Of a stretch of DNA of 34,896 nucleotides, positions 8,791 to 17,729 are shown in pieces (position 1 is the first letter of the stretch; the number at the start of each line of letters is the position of its first letter). Under the pieces are notes generated by a model. That model saw nothing but the letters and a program-made list of their open reading frames with translations. It ran no database searches and was not told the DNA's origin. This DNA is from Albibeggiatoa sp964388965 (GTDB lineage: Bacteria > Pseudomonadota > Gammaproteobacteria > Beggiatoales > Beggiatoaceae). Position numbers and translations under genes: made by a program. The DNA lies in contig CAYMCP010000037.1 in NCBI GenBank assembly GCA_964388965.1, forward strand, positions 1 through 34,896. The letters run 5' to 3'.

Positions 8791-9129
8791 CTAAATTGCT
8801 TCTTCATTCGTTTCACCGGTGCGAATCCGAATCACTTTCTCCACCGGCGTAACGAAAATTTTCCCGTCACCGATTTTACCAGTTCTCGCAGCACCAATAA
8901 TCGCATCTATACAACTGTCGATTTTATCAGATGCTACGATGATTTCTAATTTAATTTTAGGTAAGAAATCAACCACATATTCAGCACCACGATATAACTC
9001 AGTATGCCCTTTTTGTCGCCCAAATCCTTTTACTTCGGTAACGGTTAAGCCTGTCACACCTATTTCAGATAGGGATTCACGCACATCGTCCAAACGAAAA
9101 GGTTTAATGATTGCTTCGATTTTTTTCAT
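8791..9129 (-). CDS. glnB: Nitrogen regulatory protein PII
   Basis: 112 residues, the family length, from the ATG at 9129. An AAGGAG lies 9 bases upstream, and an extended frame to 9195 runs into yggT and is not used. The protein senses 2-oxoglutarate, ATP/ADP and glutamine, and controls glutamine synthetase adenylylation and NtrB. The T loop carries Tyr51 (GAEYVVDF), the uridylylation site, and the B loop carries TGKIGDGKIFV. The C terminus IRIRTGETNEEAI matches E. coli GlnB (IRIRTGEEDDAAI). No amtB is adjacent, which favours GlnB over GlnK. It lies between yggT and pyrC in an operon with proC, linking nitrogen sensing with proline and pyrimidine synthesis by position only. Confidence 0.95.
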   Translation of the reverse strand: MKKIEAIIKPFRLDDVRESLSEIGVTGLTVTEVKGFGRQKGHTELYRGAEYVVDFLPKIKLEIIVASDKIDSCIDAIIGAARTGKIGDGKIFVTPVEKVIRIRTGETNEEAI

Positions 9130-9163
9130 TGTATATTTCTCCTTGTTTATTGAATGGTATTTT

Positions 9164-9727
9164 TTAAGTAAAGTAGCCAAGAACCAAAATATCAATAACT
9201 TGTAAAATTAACAAAGCAATCAAAGGGCTAATATCTACCGTACCATTAATTAATGGAATATTGCGTTGTAGAGGTTCTAGTAGAGGTGCATTAAAGCGAG
9301 TGAGAAAATATTGTACATTGTAGGGAATAGATGCCTGTGCTAATAAAATCATCCAGTTTAAAATCACTTGGATTAAAATTGTCCAAAAGAAAATACTAAT
9401 GCACAGGGAAACCAATTTAGCAATTGCTAGTATCAATAGTTGTGATATAGTCATGCTTTGCCCTATTAACGCTACAATAATGGATAATTCTATAGATTTA
9501 AGTGCTAGCATAACAAATAAAGCGGCAAAATCAATTCCGCGCCAGCCGGGTATAAAATTATAAATAGGTAGCAGTACAGGATCAGTTGCTTTTATTAAAA
9601 ATTGCAACATAGGCTCACCACGAAAATTAATCCCTATCCAACGGATTAAAAATCGTAGCATTAACAGCAAAATATAAAAGCCGAATAAGGTGCTGATTAT
9701 GAGTTTTAAGGCAAGGGCTATAGGCAT
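9164..9727 (-). CDS. YggT family integral membrane protein
   Basis: 187 residues with four to five hydrophobic segments. Two related halves are visible, each with the family pattern of a span, R-F-x-x-x (MLRFLIRWIGINF and the later FLTRFNAPLLEPLQRNIP), then P-x-x-P and IDFAAL / VDISPLIALLILQ. This is the usual YggT duplication. The biochemical role is unsettled; links to osmotic or potassium stress and cell division have been proposed for family members. The ATG shares its A with the proC stop (TAATG), so translation is coupled. proC-yggT adjacency is common in gammaproteobacteria. Confidence 0.92.
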   Translation of the reverse strand: MPIALALKLIISTLFGFYILLLMLRFLIRWIGINFRGEPMLQFLIKATDPVLLPIYNFIPGWRGIDFAALFVMLALKSIELSIIVALIGQSMTISQLLILAIAKLVSLCISIFFWTILIQVILNWMILLAQASIPYNVQYFLTRFNAPLLEPLQRNIPLINGTVDISPLIALLILQVIDILVLGYFT

Positions 9728-10554
9728 TATTTCTCTCCAAACTGCTGGGCAATTTCTATTGAACGTCGTTGAGCAGCTTGTAATGCTTCATCAAATAACG
9801 CTTGCATTCCGCCTTCATTCAATACATTAAGTGCTTGTTCAGTTGTACCGCCTTTCGACATGACTCTAGTGCGTAGTGACGTTGCATCTTCATTGCTTTC
9901 TAATGCCATTTTAGCCGCGCCAAATGCAGTTTGTAAGGTCAATAAACGCGCTGTTTCTTGTGATAAACCTAAATTAATACCCGCTTTTTCCAGCACTTCC
10001 ATCAATAAGAAAAAGTAAGCAGGACCGCTACCAGACAATGCCGTTACAGCATTCATCTCTGTCTCATCATCCAACCATAAGGTCAAACCCACAGCGCGCA
10101 AAATACTTTCCGCTAAATCTTTTTGATCGTTGCTAACGTATTCACCAGCAAACAAAGCCGCCGCACCACTTTTTACCAAAGAAGGTGTATTTGGCATCAC
10201 TCTTACAATTGATAATGATTTGTTGCCGCCTAGCCAACGCGCAATATCTTTGATTTGAATACCTGCCGCAATGCTGATAAATAATGGCAAATGCTCGTCG
10301 GATAGTGCTGTTGCTAAAGATTTTGCAATGTCGGGTAATATTTGCGGTTTGACCGCTAAAATCACGACATCAGCACCGTCCAAAACAGCGAAATTATCAT
10401 TTACACATTCCACTGGAAATTGACTAGCTAATGGTTCGTCATCAGGGTCTGCCACACGAATATGCTCGGCAGGGACATTCGCCTGTAGCAAACCGCTAAT
10501 AATGCTGGTTGCCATATTACCACCGCCAATAAAACTCATTTTACTCTTTTGCAT
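9727..10554 (-). CDS. proC: Pyrroline-5-carboxylate reductase
   Basis: 275 residues, about the family length. It catalyses the NAD(P)H-dependent reduction of 1-pyrroline-5-carboxylate to L-proline in the cytoplasm. The N-terminal Rossmann motif is FIGGGNMATSIISGLL. VILAVKPQ and VMPNTPSLVKSGAAAL complete the cofactor domain, and the dimerisation/active-site helices carry ALSGSGPAYFFLLMEVL and RTRVMSKGGTTEQAL. GGGAG precedes the ATG. It begins 13 bp after the coiled-coil gene and is translationally coupled to yggT. The yggS gene that often precedes proC is not present; the coiled-coil gene takes that place. Confidence 0.95.
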   Translation of the reverse strand: MQKSKMSFIGGGNMATSIISGLLQANVPAEHIRVADPDDEPLASQFPVECVNDNFAVLDGADVVILAVKPQILPDIAKSLATALSDEHLPLFISIAAGIQIKDIARWLGGNKSLSIVRVMPNTPSLVKSGAAALFAGEYVSNDQKDLAESILRAVGLTLWLDDETEMNAVTALSGSGPAYFFLLMEVLEKAGINLGLSQETARLLTLQTAFGAAKMALESNEDATSLRTRVMSKGGTTEQALNVLNEGGMQALFDEALQAAQRRSIEIAQQFGEK

Positions 10555-10567
10555 AAATCACATCTCC

Positions 10568-11530
10568 CTAGTGCTTATTACCACCTGCCGCAGCAACAAG
10601 TTTAGTTTCAAGCCGTTCAATGGCTTTACGTTCGCGTTCCAATGCCCCCTCAGCCTTAATCATACGATTGCGTACAGTGGCTGCATCTTCACGGGCAATT
10701 TCTAAATCTTTTTCTAAATTACTGATCATTTCTTTGTATGCCCACTCTTGAGATTCTGCGCGAGCTGTTACTGTCGTGAATTTCTTTTCAGTTTCGCTGC
10801 GGGCTTTTTTCTCAGATTCTACGTCTTCACGTAATAATTGTTTGTCCTGTTTTAATAATTTAATTTCATCATTAAGCTTTTTAATTGTTTCACGCAATTC
10901 TTGGGTTTGAGCTTCGGCAACTGCAACTTTGGTTTGCTCCGTTTTTAATTGTTTCCACACCTCTTGAGATTCTTGTACTGTGGTTTTAAGCGTTTTTTCC
11001 AAACGTTCACGATTGCGTTGACTTACCAACAACTCATCGGAAACTTGTTTTAATTGCTTCTGATCTTGCTCAAGCTGATAAGTTACTTCATGCAGTTTTT
11101 TATTCAGCTCATCATTATTGGCACGAATTCGCCCGATTTCTTGAATATGCTTTTTAAGCTCATGATCTTGTTGAATTCCCTGCTCTTCTAATTGCAATAT
11201 CCGATCTTCAGTTTTTTTCAATGCACCTTGACAACGTTCTGAATTTGAATGCAATGTACTGTTTTCACGCTCCACCACAGCCATTTTTTCTTTAAGCTTG
11301 GTATTGAGCAATTCAACATCTTCCTTTTGCCTCATTGCTTGCAAACGTTGCTCAGTTAATTCAACTTCTTTTTGTTGATAACGTTGTTTTTCCCTAAACA
11401 ATTCTTGCTGGGCTAAATTGTGTGCAGTATGCCAGACAACCTGTAACGCTTCTTGATGTATCCTGACAATTTCTTCAGGTACTTCTTTGGGCGCATCTTC
11501 CAAAATCGAGAGCTTTTTATTTTGAATCAT
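10568..11530 (-). CDS. Long coiled-coil protein of unknown function
   Basis: 320 residues. After ~30 ordinary residues, nearly the whole chain (about 35-310) is charged, Glu/Lys/Gln-rich heptad sequence with no Pro after residue 18, so a long rod is expected. There is no signal peptide and no membrane segment: the protein should be cytoplasmic. One Cys is present. It resembles KfrA/SMC-like rods in composition only; I see no DNA-binding N-terminal domain, so no function is assigned. As the first gene of the operon ahead of proC, it occupies the promoter-proximal position. TAGGG lies about 9 bases upstream of the ATG. Confidence 0.8.
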   Translation of the reverse strand: MIQNKKLSILEDAPKEVPEEIVRIHQEALQVVWHTAHNLAQQELFREKQRYQQKEVELTEQRLQAMRQKEDVELLNTKLKEKMAVVERENSTLHSNSERCQGALKKTEDRILQLEEQGIQQDHELKKHIQEIGRIRANNDELNKKLHEVTYQLEQDQKQLKQVSDELLVSQRNRERLEKTLKTTVQESQEVWKQLKTEQTKVAVAEAQTQELRETIKKLNDEIKLLKQDKQLLREDVESEKKARSETEKKFTTVTARAESQEWAYKEMISNLEKDLEIAREDAATVRNRMIKAEGALERERKAIERLETKLVAAAGGNKH

Positions 11531-11680
11531 TCAAATTACCCTAGTAGTGGATAAGAGAAAGCAGCCGGAAAGGGTATGATAAAATTTCTAATAAAATTAC
11601 CCATCAGGCTAGTCGGTTCATCTCTGTAATTTATCCTATCCAAATTCAAATTCACAGTTTAAACTAAATTCACTTTTAAC

Positions 11681-11771
11681 AGATAGAAAATAACAATCGT
11701 AGATAGAAAATAAATCTCTATCTTTTAGTAAGCTAGCGTCTATCTTTTCATCAACTGTTCTCTATTATAAT
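11681..11771 (+). promoter_or_regulatory. Promoter with four AGATAG/CTATCT half-sites before the 1368-residue gene
   Basis: AGATAGAAAATAA occurs at 11681-11693 and again at 11701-11713, exactly 20 bp apart. Its inverse CTATCTTTT occurs at 11718-11726 and 11740-11748, 22 bp apart. A perfect -10 TATAAT lies at 11766-11771, and the last CTATCTTTT box covers the expected -35 region, which has no good consensus -35. This layout suggests an activator- or repressor-controlled promoter. The predicted transcript start (about 11778) is only about 6 bases before the ATG at 11784, so the mRNA may be nearly leaderless. Confidence 0.5.
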
Positions 11772-11783
11772 GAGCATTATGCT

Positions 11784-14700
11784 ATGAATAAACTCTTACA
11801 TCTCATTTGGCTGATTTTTTTATTGTTACAAGTTCAGACGGTATGGGCAACACCTGAGTCATTACAGGCTTGGAAAGATTGGGTTTTACACGACAATTCA
11901 GATCGTGATTGTCCAGTTATTTACAATAATGAAGATCGGGTTTGTCATTGGGCATCCACGCTTGATTTACAAATTAAAGGCAATGTAGCGACTTGGCAAC
12001 AGGAATGGCATGTTTATGGTGAAGATTGGATTCCACTGGTTGGCAGTCGCAAAAATTTTCCACAAAATGTGACATTACAATTAGTTAATCAATCAGATTC
12101 GCCTAAATTTCCGCTTATCGTTTCTGAGCATGAGTATGTCCCTTCTGCATTTCTACCGGCTGGTCATTATCTATTAGGCGGTGAATTTCATTGGCAACGT
12201 CGCCCTGAATATTTGCAAGTACCTAGTATAACCGGTCTGGTAACACTCACAATCGAGGATGAAATCATAACACATCCGATTTTAGACCAAGCAGGACGTT
12301 TATGGTTAAGACAAAATGGTGCAGTCAACGAAGAGCAAACTAAAGATAATCGTTTGGATATTCGCGTCTATCGGCATGTGGTGGATGACATTCCATTGCA
12401 AATTGAAACGCGCATTGAATTAGATGTTTCTGGTAAGCATCGAGAAGAAATTTTAGCACCAGCATTACTAGACGATCAGATACCAATGAAATTAGACAGC
12501 CCATTACCAGCACGCTTAGAAGCTAATGGACAATTGAAAGTACAAGTACGTCCCGGATCGTGGGTTATTTTATTAACTTCGCGTTATCCTGATTTAGTTA
12601 ATCAAATTCGTTTGCCGCAACCGCAGTTATGGGCAGATGAGGAAGTATGGGTTTTTGAAGGTAAAAATCATTTACGTTGGGTCGAAGTGCAAAATGTAGA
12701 TACGATTGATCCAAGACAAACCGCTTTACCTTCAGCATGGCAACAATTTCCTGCTTATCGCATGTTACCTGATGATGTGATGCACTTGGTGGAAAAACGG
12801 CGCGGTGACCCAGAACCTGCCCCAGATCAATTACGTTTACATCGTCAATTTTGGCTAGACTTCGACGGTGTTGGTTACACGGTACAAGATAAGATAAATG
12901 GTATCATGACACGAGGTTGGCGTTTAGAAATGGCAGAGCCTGCACAATTAGGTCGCGCTAGTGTGAATGGAGAAAATCAATTTATTACTCGTTTACAAGA
13001 TTCAAGTCATCCGGGTGTCGAGGTACGACGTGGTAATATTGATTTAATTGCTGACAGTCGTTTAAGTCATACAAGTCATGTTTTACCATCAGTAGGTTGG
13101 TTGCATGATTTTCAACAAGTCAACGCCGTATTGCACTTGCCACCGGGCTGGCGATTACTCAGTGCGCATGGCATGGATAGCATTCACACCACTTGGATTA
13201 ATCAATGGACATTATTGGATATTTTTATTGTCTTAATTATTGCGATTGCTGTCGCTAAGTTATGGCGATGGTATTGGGGAGCTTTGATGTTAGTCACGTT
13301 AATATTAATTTACCATGAGCCAGACTCACCCCGCTATGTATGGTTAAATCTTTTAGCCGCAGTCGCCTTATTACGTGTTTTGCCAGCAATGACAATTTGG
13401 GCGAAATTAGCAACTTGGTATCGCAATTTGACTGTATTAGCGTTAATTTTGATTACTGTTCCATTCATGGCGCAGCAGGTTAAACAAAGTATTTTCCCAC
13501 AATTAGAAAATGATTGGCGACTTGGTAGTGATTACGCGCAAACAGTTGCCGCTAAACCCGCGTTACGAGAAGTACAACAACCACAAATACAAATGGATGG
13601 AGCACTGGAAATGCAAGATGAAGCGGAAGAATTATCAAACCGCAACATACGTCCACGCGCCAAATCAGACTATGAGCTTTATAGTCGTAAAGAGGTAAAA
13701 AAATTAGTGCAAATTGATCCTAATGCGCAAGTACAAACGGGACCTGGTTTACCTAGTTGGCAATGGCAAACAATTGAAATGGGTTGGAATGGTCCAGTAC
13801 AACAACAGCAACATATTCAATTATGGTTAATTTCACCGCAAATCAATCGCATATTAGGTTTTGTACAAGTGCTATTACTATCTACTCTGATTGGATTTTT
13901 CATGATGTCATTATGGAAACGTTATAAAAATTATGATGAGCAATTGTCTTTTAAATTAAAAAGTTTGGCGTGGTTGGCTGTTGGAGCGTGGTTGGTAATG
14001 TTACCAATATCGCAACCATTACAGGCAGCAGCAGAATATCCACCACAATATTTACTCGATGAGTTGAAAGATAGATTGTTAGAACCTCCTAAATGCTTAC
14101 CAAATTGCGCCACCAGTCCACGTATGTCATTGATATTAAAAGATGATAAACTTAGTTTACGTTTAGAAGTACACACCTATACCGCTACGGCGATTCCATT
14201 ACCCGGTACTGCTAATCAATGGTTAGCACAACAAGTATTTGTCAACGGTGAGCCTGCGGAGGCTTTAATGCGTGACAGACAAGGTCAATTATGGGTGAAG
14301 CTAGATAAAGGCATTCATCAAATTCAACTGCTTGGACTTGTACCTAGTCGTAATACAGTGCAATTGCCCTTACCATTAAAACCATATCAAATTGAAGCAC
14401 AAGCTACAGGTTGGTTAATAGAAGGTTTGCATGAAAATGGTTTAGCGGATAATCAATTGCAATTCACCCGCGAACAGGATGAAAATACTCAAACTAAAAC
14501 GTTAGAAATGGGTAGTTTACCGCCATTTGTGCGTATTGAGCGCACTTTGTCATTAGGTTTAGATTGGCAAATTGAAACGGTTGTAACGCGCTTAACGCCT
14601 ACAGGCTCTGCTGTTGTATTAGAAATCCCATTATTGCAAGGTGAATCTGTCACCAGTGAGCAAATTCGGGTGCAAGACGGTAAAGCTTTGATTAATTTAT

Positions 14701-15890
14701 CTCCGCATGAACGCAGCATTAGTTGGGTATCGGTGTTTGACAAATTGTCAGTTTTAGAATTAGTCGCACCGGACAATTTATTCAGTAGCGAAGTGTGGAA
14801 ATTAGATGCGAGTGCAATTTGGCATGTAGAAATTGAGGGGATTCCAGCGATTCATCATCAGGATAAACAGGGCAATTGGCTACCCGAATGGCGACCTTGG
14901 GCAGGTGAAAAGGTTATATTAAATATTAGTCGTCCACTTGGTGTCACAGGTCAAGTGATGACGATTGATCGTAGTCACTTGTTAGTGAGACCGGCACAGC
15001 GTTCCACTGAAACAACGTTGACTGTAAATCTGCGCAGTAGTCGCGGTACGCAACATGATTTCACTTTGCCAGAAGGTGCAGAGTTACAAAGCGTGAAAAT
15101 CAATAATGTGTCACAACCGATTCGCCAAGAAGGTCTACAAATAACGTTACCAATTAAGCCCGGTGTACAAAATATTGAATTAGTATTCAGACAATCCATT
15201 GGTATGAGTACGATATTCACGACACCAACGGTAAATTTAGGCATGGAAAACGTGAACATGGATATTGAATTATTAATGCCATACAATCGTTGGACTTTAT
15301 GGACTGATACCAGTTTGATGGGTCCTGCGGTGCTTATTTGGGGTTTATTTATCGTTGTCGTATTACTAGCAATCGGCTTACATTTCGTCAAATTGACCCC
15401 ACTCAATTTTATCCACTGGTTACTACTTGGTATTGTTTTAATTCAAATTCCAATTCAAGCGGCTGTACTCGTTGTTATTTGGTTTATGGTGTTAGGTTGG
15501 CGTAAAAATGTGAATATTACTAGCACATTACAATTTAATATCATGCAAATAGCAATTGTTATTTTAACCATAGTGGCATTATTCACCCTATTAGCAGCAA
15601 TCCATCAAGGTTTATTAGGGCAACCTAACATGTATATCATGGGCAATGATTCTAGCACTTACATATTACGTTGGTATCACGACCGTATTGGCGAACAATT
15701 ACCGCAAGTTTGGACATTTTCCCTATCGCTGTGGGTATATCGAATTGCCATGTTGTTATGGGCATTGTGGCTATCATTTGCCTTACTGCGTTGGCTACGT
15801 TGGGGGTGGGCGTGCTTTACGACTAATGGTTTATGGAAAAATTTTGTATGGCCTTGGCAAAGAACAAAAGCGGTCGTGACTAAGAATTAA
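11784..15890 (+). CDS. Very large multi-TM envelope protein of unknown function
   Basis: 1368 residues with an N-terminal signal peptide (cleavage near VWA-TPES, residue 22). A periplasmic domain of about 440 residues follows, Trp-rich and beta-like. Then come a four-span cluster (about 474-567), a short linker, two more spans (about 689-711 and 727-749) with PPKCLPNC just after, a second large periplasmic beta-rich domain (about 770-1175), and four C-terminal spans (about 1180-1203, 1208-1240, 1251-1279, 1316-1342). So two soluble domains alternate with three membrane clusters. I recognise no catalytic motif and no named family. It is transcribed alone. No Shine-Dalgarno is visible before the ATG, in keeping with the very short predicted leader. 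Confidence 0.8.
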   Translation: MNKLLHLIWLIFLLLQVQTVWATPESLQAWKDWVLHDNSDRDCPVIYNNEDRVCHWASTLDLQIKGNVATWQQEWHVYGEDWIPLVGSRKNFPQNVTLQLVNQSDSPKFPLIVSEHEYVPSAFLPAGHYLLGGEFHWQRRPEYLQVPSITGLVTLTIEDEIITHPILDQAGRLWLRQNGAVNEEQTKDNRLDIRVYRHVVDDIPLQIETRIELDVSGKHREEILAPALLDDQIPMKLDSPLPARLEANGQLKVQVRPGSWVILLTSRYPDLVNQIRLPQPQLWADEEVWVFEGKNHLRWVEVQNVDTIDPRQTALPSAWQQFPAYRMLPDDVMHLVEKRRGDPEPAPDQLRLHRQFWLDFDGVGYTVQDKINGIMTRGWRLEMAEPAQLGRASVNGENQFITRLQDSSHPGVEVRRGNIDLIADSRLSHTSHVLPSVGWLHDFQQVNAVLHLPPGWRLLSAHGMDSIHTTWINQWTLLDIFIVLIIAIAVAKLWRWYWGALMLVTLILIYHEPDSPRYVWLNLLAAVALLRVLPAMTIWAKLATWYRNLTVLALILITVPFMAQQVKQSIFPQLENDWRLGSDYAQTVAAKPALREVQQPQIQMDGALEMQDEAEELSNRNIRPRAKSDYELYSRKEVKKLVQIDPNAQVQTGPGLPSWQWQTIEMGWNGPVQQQQHIQLWLISPQINRILGFVQVLLLSTLIGFFMMSLWKRYKNYDEQLSFKLKSLAWLAVGAWLVMLPISQPLQAAAEYPPQYLLDELKDRLLEPPKCLPNCATSPRMSLILKDDKLSLRLEVHTYTATAIPLPGTANQWLAQQVFVNGEPAEALMRDRQGQLWVKLDKGIHQIQLLGLVPSRNTVQLPLPLKPYQIEAQATGWLIEGLHENGLADNQLQFTREQDENTQTKTLEMGSLPPFVRIERTLSLGLDWQIETVVTRLTPTGSAVVLEIPLLQGESVTSEQIRVQDGKALINLSPHERSISWVSVFDKLSVLELVAPDNLFSSEVWKLDASAIWHVEIEGIPAIHHQDKQGNWLPEWRPWAGEKVILNISRPLGVTGQVMTIDRSHLLVRPAQRSTETTLTVNLRSSRGTQHDFTLPEGAELQSVKINNVSQPIRQEGLQITLPIKPGVQNIELVFRQSIGMSTIFTTPTVNLGMENVNMDIELLMPYNRWTLWTDTSLMGPAVLIWGLFIVVVLLAIGLHFVKLTPLNFIHWLLLGIVLIQIPIQAAVLVVIWFMVLGWRKNVNITSTLQFNIMQIAIVILTIVALFTLLAAIHQGLLGQPNMYIMGNDSSTYILRWYHDRIGEQLPQVWTFSLSLWVYRIAMLLWALWLSFALLRWLRWGWACFTTNGLWKNFVWPWQRTKAVVTKN

Positions 15891-16274
15891 TCATTTATCT
15901 TGACAATGCTCGTTTTCTACATAGTGCATCTAATTAGATAACGACGCTGTGATGGTCACAAGGAAAAATCTCATTCTATGCACTGCGTAGAATGAGCCAC
16001 TGATGCACCAACGTCATGCAATTAGACTAATTGACTCACGTTACGCACTAGGAAGTAAATTGTGGTAAATTTTCTGCGTGAAAAATGAAATATTAAAAAT
16101 CTACATTGACTATCTCATTAGTTCCTTTGGCACCCGTCACGAGTCAAAATGAGAATTGCTGGACAAAAGCCCTCTGATTTGTTACCACTATGACCATTGC
16201 CAAGGGCGTTCTGTCAAAGGTATCAACTTCATTTCACTTTAATCGTCTCAAAATGTTCGATTTCAAAAAATATT
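15891..16274. other. Intergenic, 384 bp, with one repeat copy
   Basis: This lies between the 3' ends of two convergent genes. It holds the 98-bp terminally inverted element at 15929-16026 (own entry). The rest (16027-16274) is AT-rich and holds a loose hairpin (GACAAAAGCCCT near 16163 against AGGGCGTTCTGTC near 16203). I see no protein-like frame and no recognisable RNA. Confidence 0.5.
15929..16026. repeat. Terminally inverted intergenic repeat, copy A (98 bp)
   Basis: The ends TCTAATTAGATAACG (15929-15943) and the inverse of TCTAATTGCATGACG (16012-16026) form imperfect terminal inverted repeats. Inside is a perfect hairpin, CTCATTCTA ... TAGAATGAG (about 15970-15996), and TGATG ... CGTCA near the right end. 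The same element, about 80% similar by eye, recurs at 28469-28586, including the shared core TCACAAGGAAAAATCTC and AGAATGAGCCACTGA. It looks like a MITE or REP-like element. Confidence 0.75.
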
Positions 16275-16832
16275 TTAGTGCGATTGCCCTAAATTAATGA
16301 CCGTTGTCGCTTGCATGATTTTAATTTCAACTCGACGATTTTTCTGGCGACCGACAGCCGTATCATTAAGAGCAACGGGTTCATTTTCTCCATGTGCGCT
16401 AATGGTTAATCTCGCGGGATTAATTCCCTGCTCAATCAAAGCATCACGTACCGCAATTGCACGATTTTCAGATAAACGCTGATTATATGGCATCGAATCT
16501 TGATTATCCGTGTAGCCTTCTATCAAAATATTCTCATCGCTTCCTCGAACACGATTAGCAAAATCAGTGATTAAGCTGTATGCCAGAGGGGACAAGCGAA
16601 ATTCATTAGATGGAAATAAAATTGTTTCACTCACCCATGGCATCGTTGAAGCGGATTGAATTGAAAAAGTCCGAATAGGTGTTGATTGCTCTAACAATCT
16701 TGGTGCGATAATCGGCGGCTCTTGACTACCGGGTATACTGCTTGTCGTGATAACTGCATTTTCAGATGCAATTTTAGGAAAACTACACGCTTGAAGCGAT
16801 GCTAAACAACAAATTACAATTAAATATCTCAT
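16275..16832 (-). CDS. OmpA-family peptidoglycan-binding lipoprotein
   Basis: 185 residues. A lipoprotein signal with box LQA-C16 is followed by a low-complexity Ser/Pro/Ile linker to about residue 65 and an OmpA-like domain (about 70-175). The domain carries ILIEGYTDNQDSMPYNQRLSENRAIAVRDAL, interrupted here only by reading order. The peptidoglycan-contacting Asp (GYTD) and Arg (SENRA) are both kept, and ISAHGENEPVALND and GRQKNRRVEI complete the fold. AAGGAT precedes the ATG. It is expected to sit in the outer membrane and bind peptidoglycan. The gene lies 146 bp after nth, so co-transcription is possible but not certain. Confidence 0.9.
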   Translation of the reverse strand: MRYLIVICCLASLQACSFPKIASENAVITTSSIPGSQEPPIIAPRLLEQSTPIRTFSIQSASTMPWVSETILFPSNEFRLSPLAYSLITDFANRVRGSDENILIEGYTDNQDSMPYNQRLSENRAIAVRDALIEQGINPARLTISAHGENEPVALNDTAVGRQKNRRVEIKIMQATTVINLGQSH

Positions 16833-16978
16833 TGTGAATCCTTTTTTTTTGCATATTCACATAGTAATGTATTAATTCATCTCAATCAAAATATCATGCC
16901 AAAATTATCCCAATATTACCGCTCTTAACTTTAGAATAAAGGCTTAAAAATGCAGTCAAATTCAAGTTAAAACATATT

Positions 16979-17614
16979 CTAATCAAGCGTTTTTTCCTCG
17001 TATTCGCACAAATCCTCCACCACACAACATGCACACTTCGGTTTACGCGCCACACACACATAACGTCCGTGCAAAATAAGCCAATGATGCGCATATTGCG
17101 TATACCGTTTAGGTACATTTTTCATAAGCTGATCTTCGACTTGACGCACTGTTTTCCCCTTTGCCAAACTGGTTCGATTTGATAAACGAAAAATATGCGT
17201 ATCCACTGCTATAGTTGGCTGTCCAAATGCGGTATTTAAAATCACATTTGCAGTTTTACGTCCCACACCGGGCAAAGCTTCTAACGCCTTACGATCATTT
17301 GGCACTTCGCCTGCGTGCTGCGCTGATAAAATTCGACACGTTTTAATTATATTTGCGGCTTTACTGTTGTATAAGCCAATCGTTTTAATATATTGTTTCA
17401 AACCTTCCAGACCTAAATCTAAAATTTTCTGTGGCGTATTAGCAATTGGATATAATAATGCGGTTGCCTTATTAACACTTTTGTCCGTTGCTTGCGCCGA
17501 CAATATTACAGAAATTAACAGTTCAAAATTTGAAGTATAATTCAACTCAGTGCTTGGTTGCGGATTTTCAGCTTGAAGACGGGCAAAAAACTGTTCACGT
17601 TTAGCTTTATTCAT
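16979..17614 (-). CDS. nth: Endonuclease III (DNA glycosylase/AP lyase)
   Basis: 211 residues, the E. coli length. It removes oxidised pyrimidines and cleaves at abasic sites. The helix-hairpin-helix LPGVGRKTANVILN carries the catalytic Lys (RKT), and VDTHIFRLSNR carries the catalytic Asp. The four-Cys Fe-S loop is intact as C-X6-C-X2-C-X5-C (CVARKPKCACCVVEDLC). LLISVILSAQATDKSVN is the expected N-terminal block. The gene is divergent from murC with a 115-bp shared upstream region. Confidence 0.96.
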   Translation of the reverse strand: MNKAKREQFFARLQAENPQPSTELNYTSNFELLISVILSAQATDKSVNKATALLYPIANTPQKILDLGLEGLKQYIKTIGLYNSKAANIIKTCRILSAQHAGEVPNDRKALEALPGVGRKTANVILNTAFGQPTIAVDTHIFRLSNRTSLAKGKTVRQVEDQLMKNVPKRYTQYAHHWLILHGRYVCVARKPKCACCVVEDLCEYEEKTLD

Positions 17615-17729
17615 AATTTGACAAATCGAGGCACTGTAACAAAATTTCTATTTGGCTGTAAGTTTACTAACTATTCACCAAGAATTGTTAATTTTTTAAT
17701 TGTTCATTGATTACTACTGAGAAATAAAA

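Noticed and set aside
8819..9205. 128-codon plus-strand frame across glnB and yggT
   Set aside because: It is the antisense of well-identified genes.
13931..15406. Several 80- to 143-codon minus-strand frames inside the 1368-residue gene
   Set aside because: They are opposite-strand shadows of a long coding frame, without start signals or homology.
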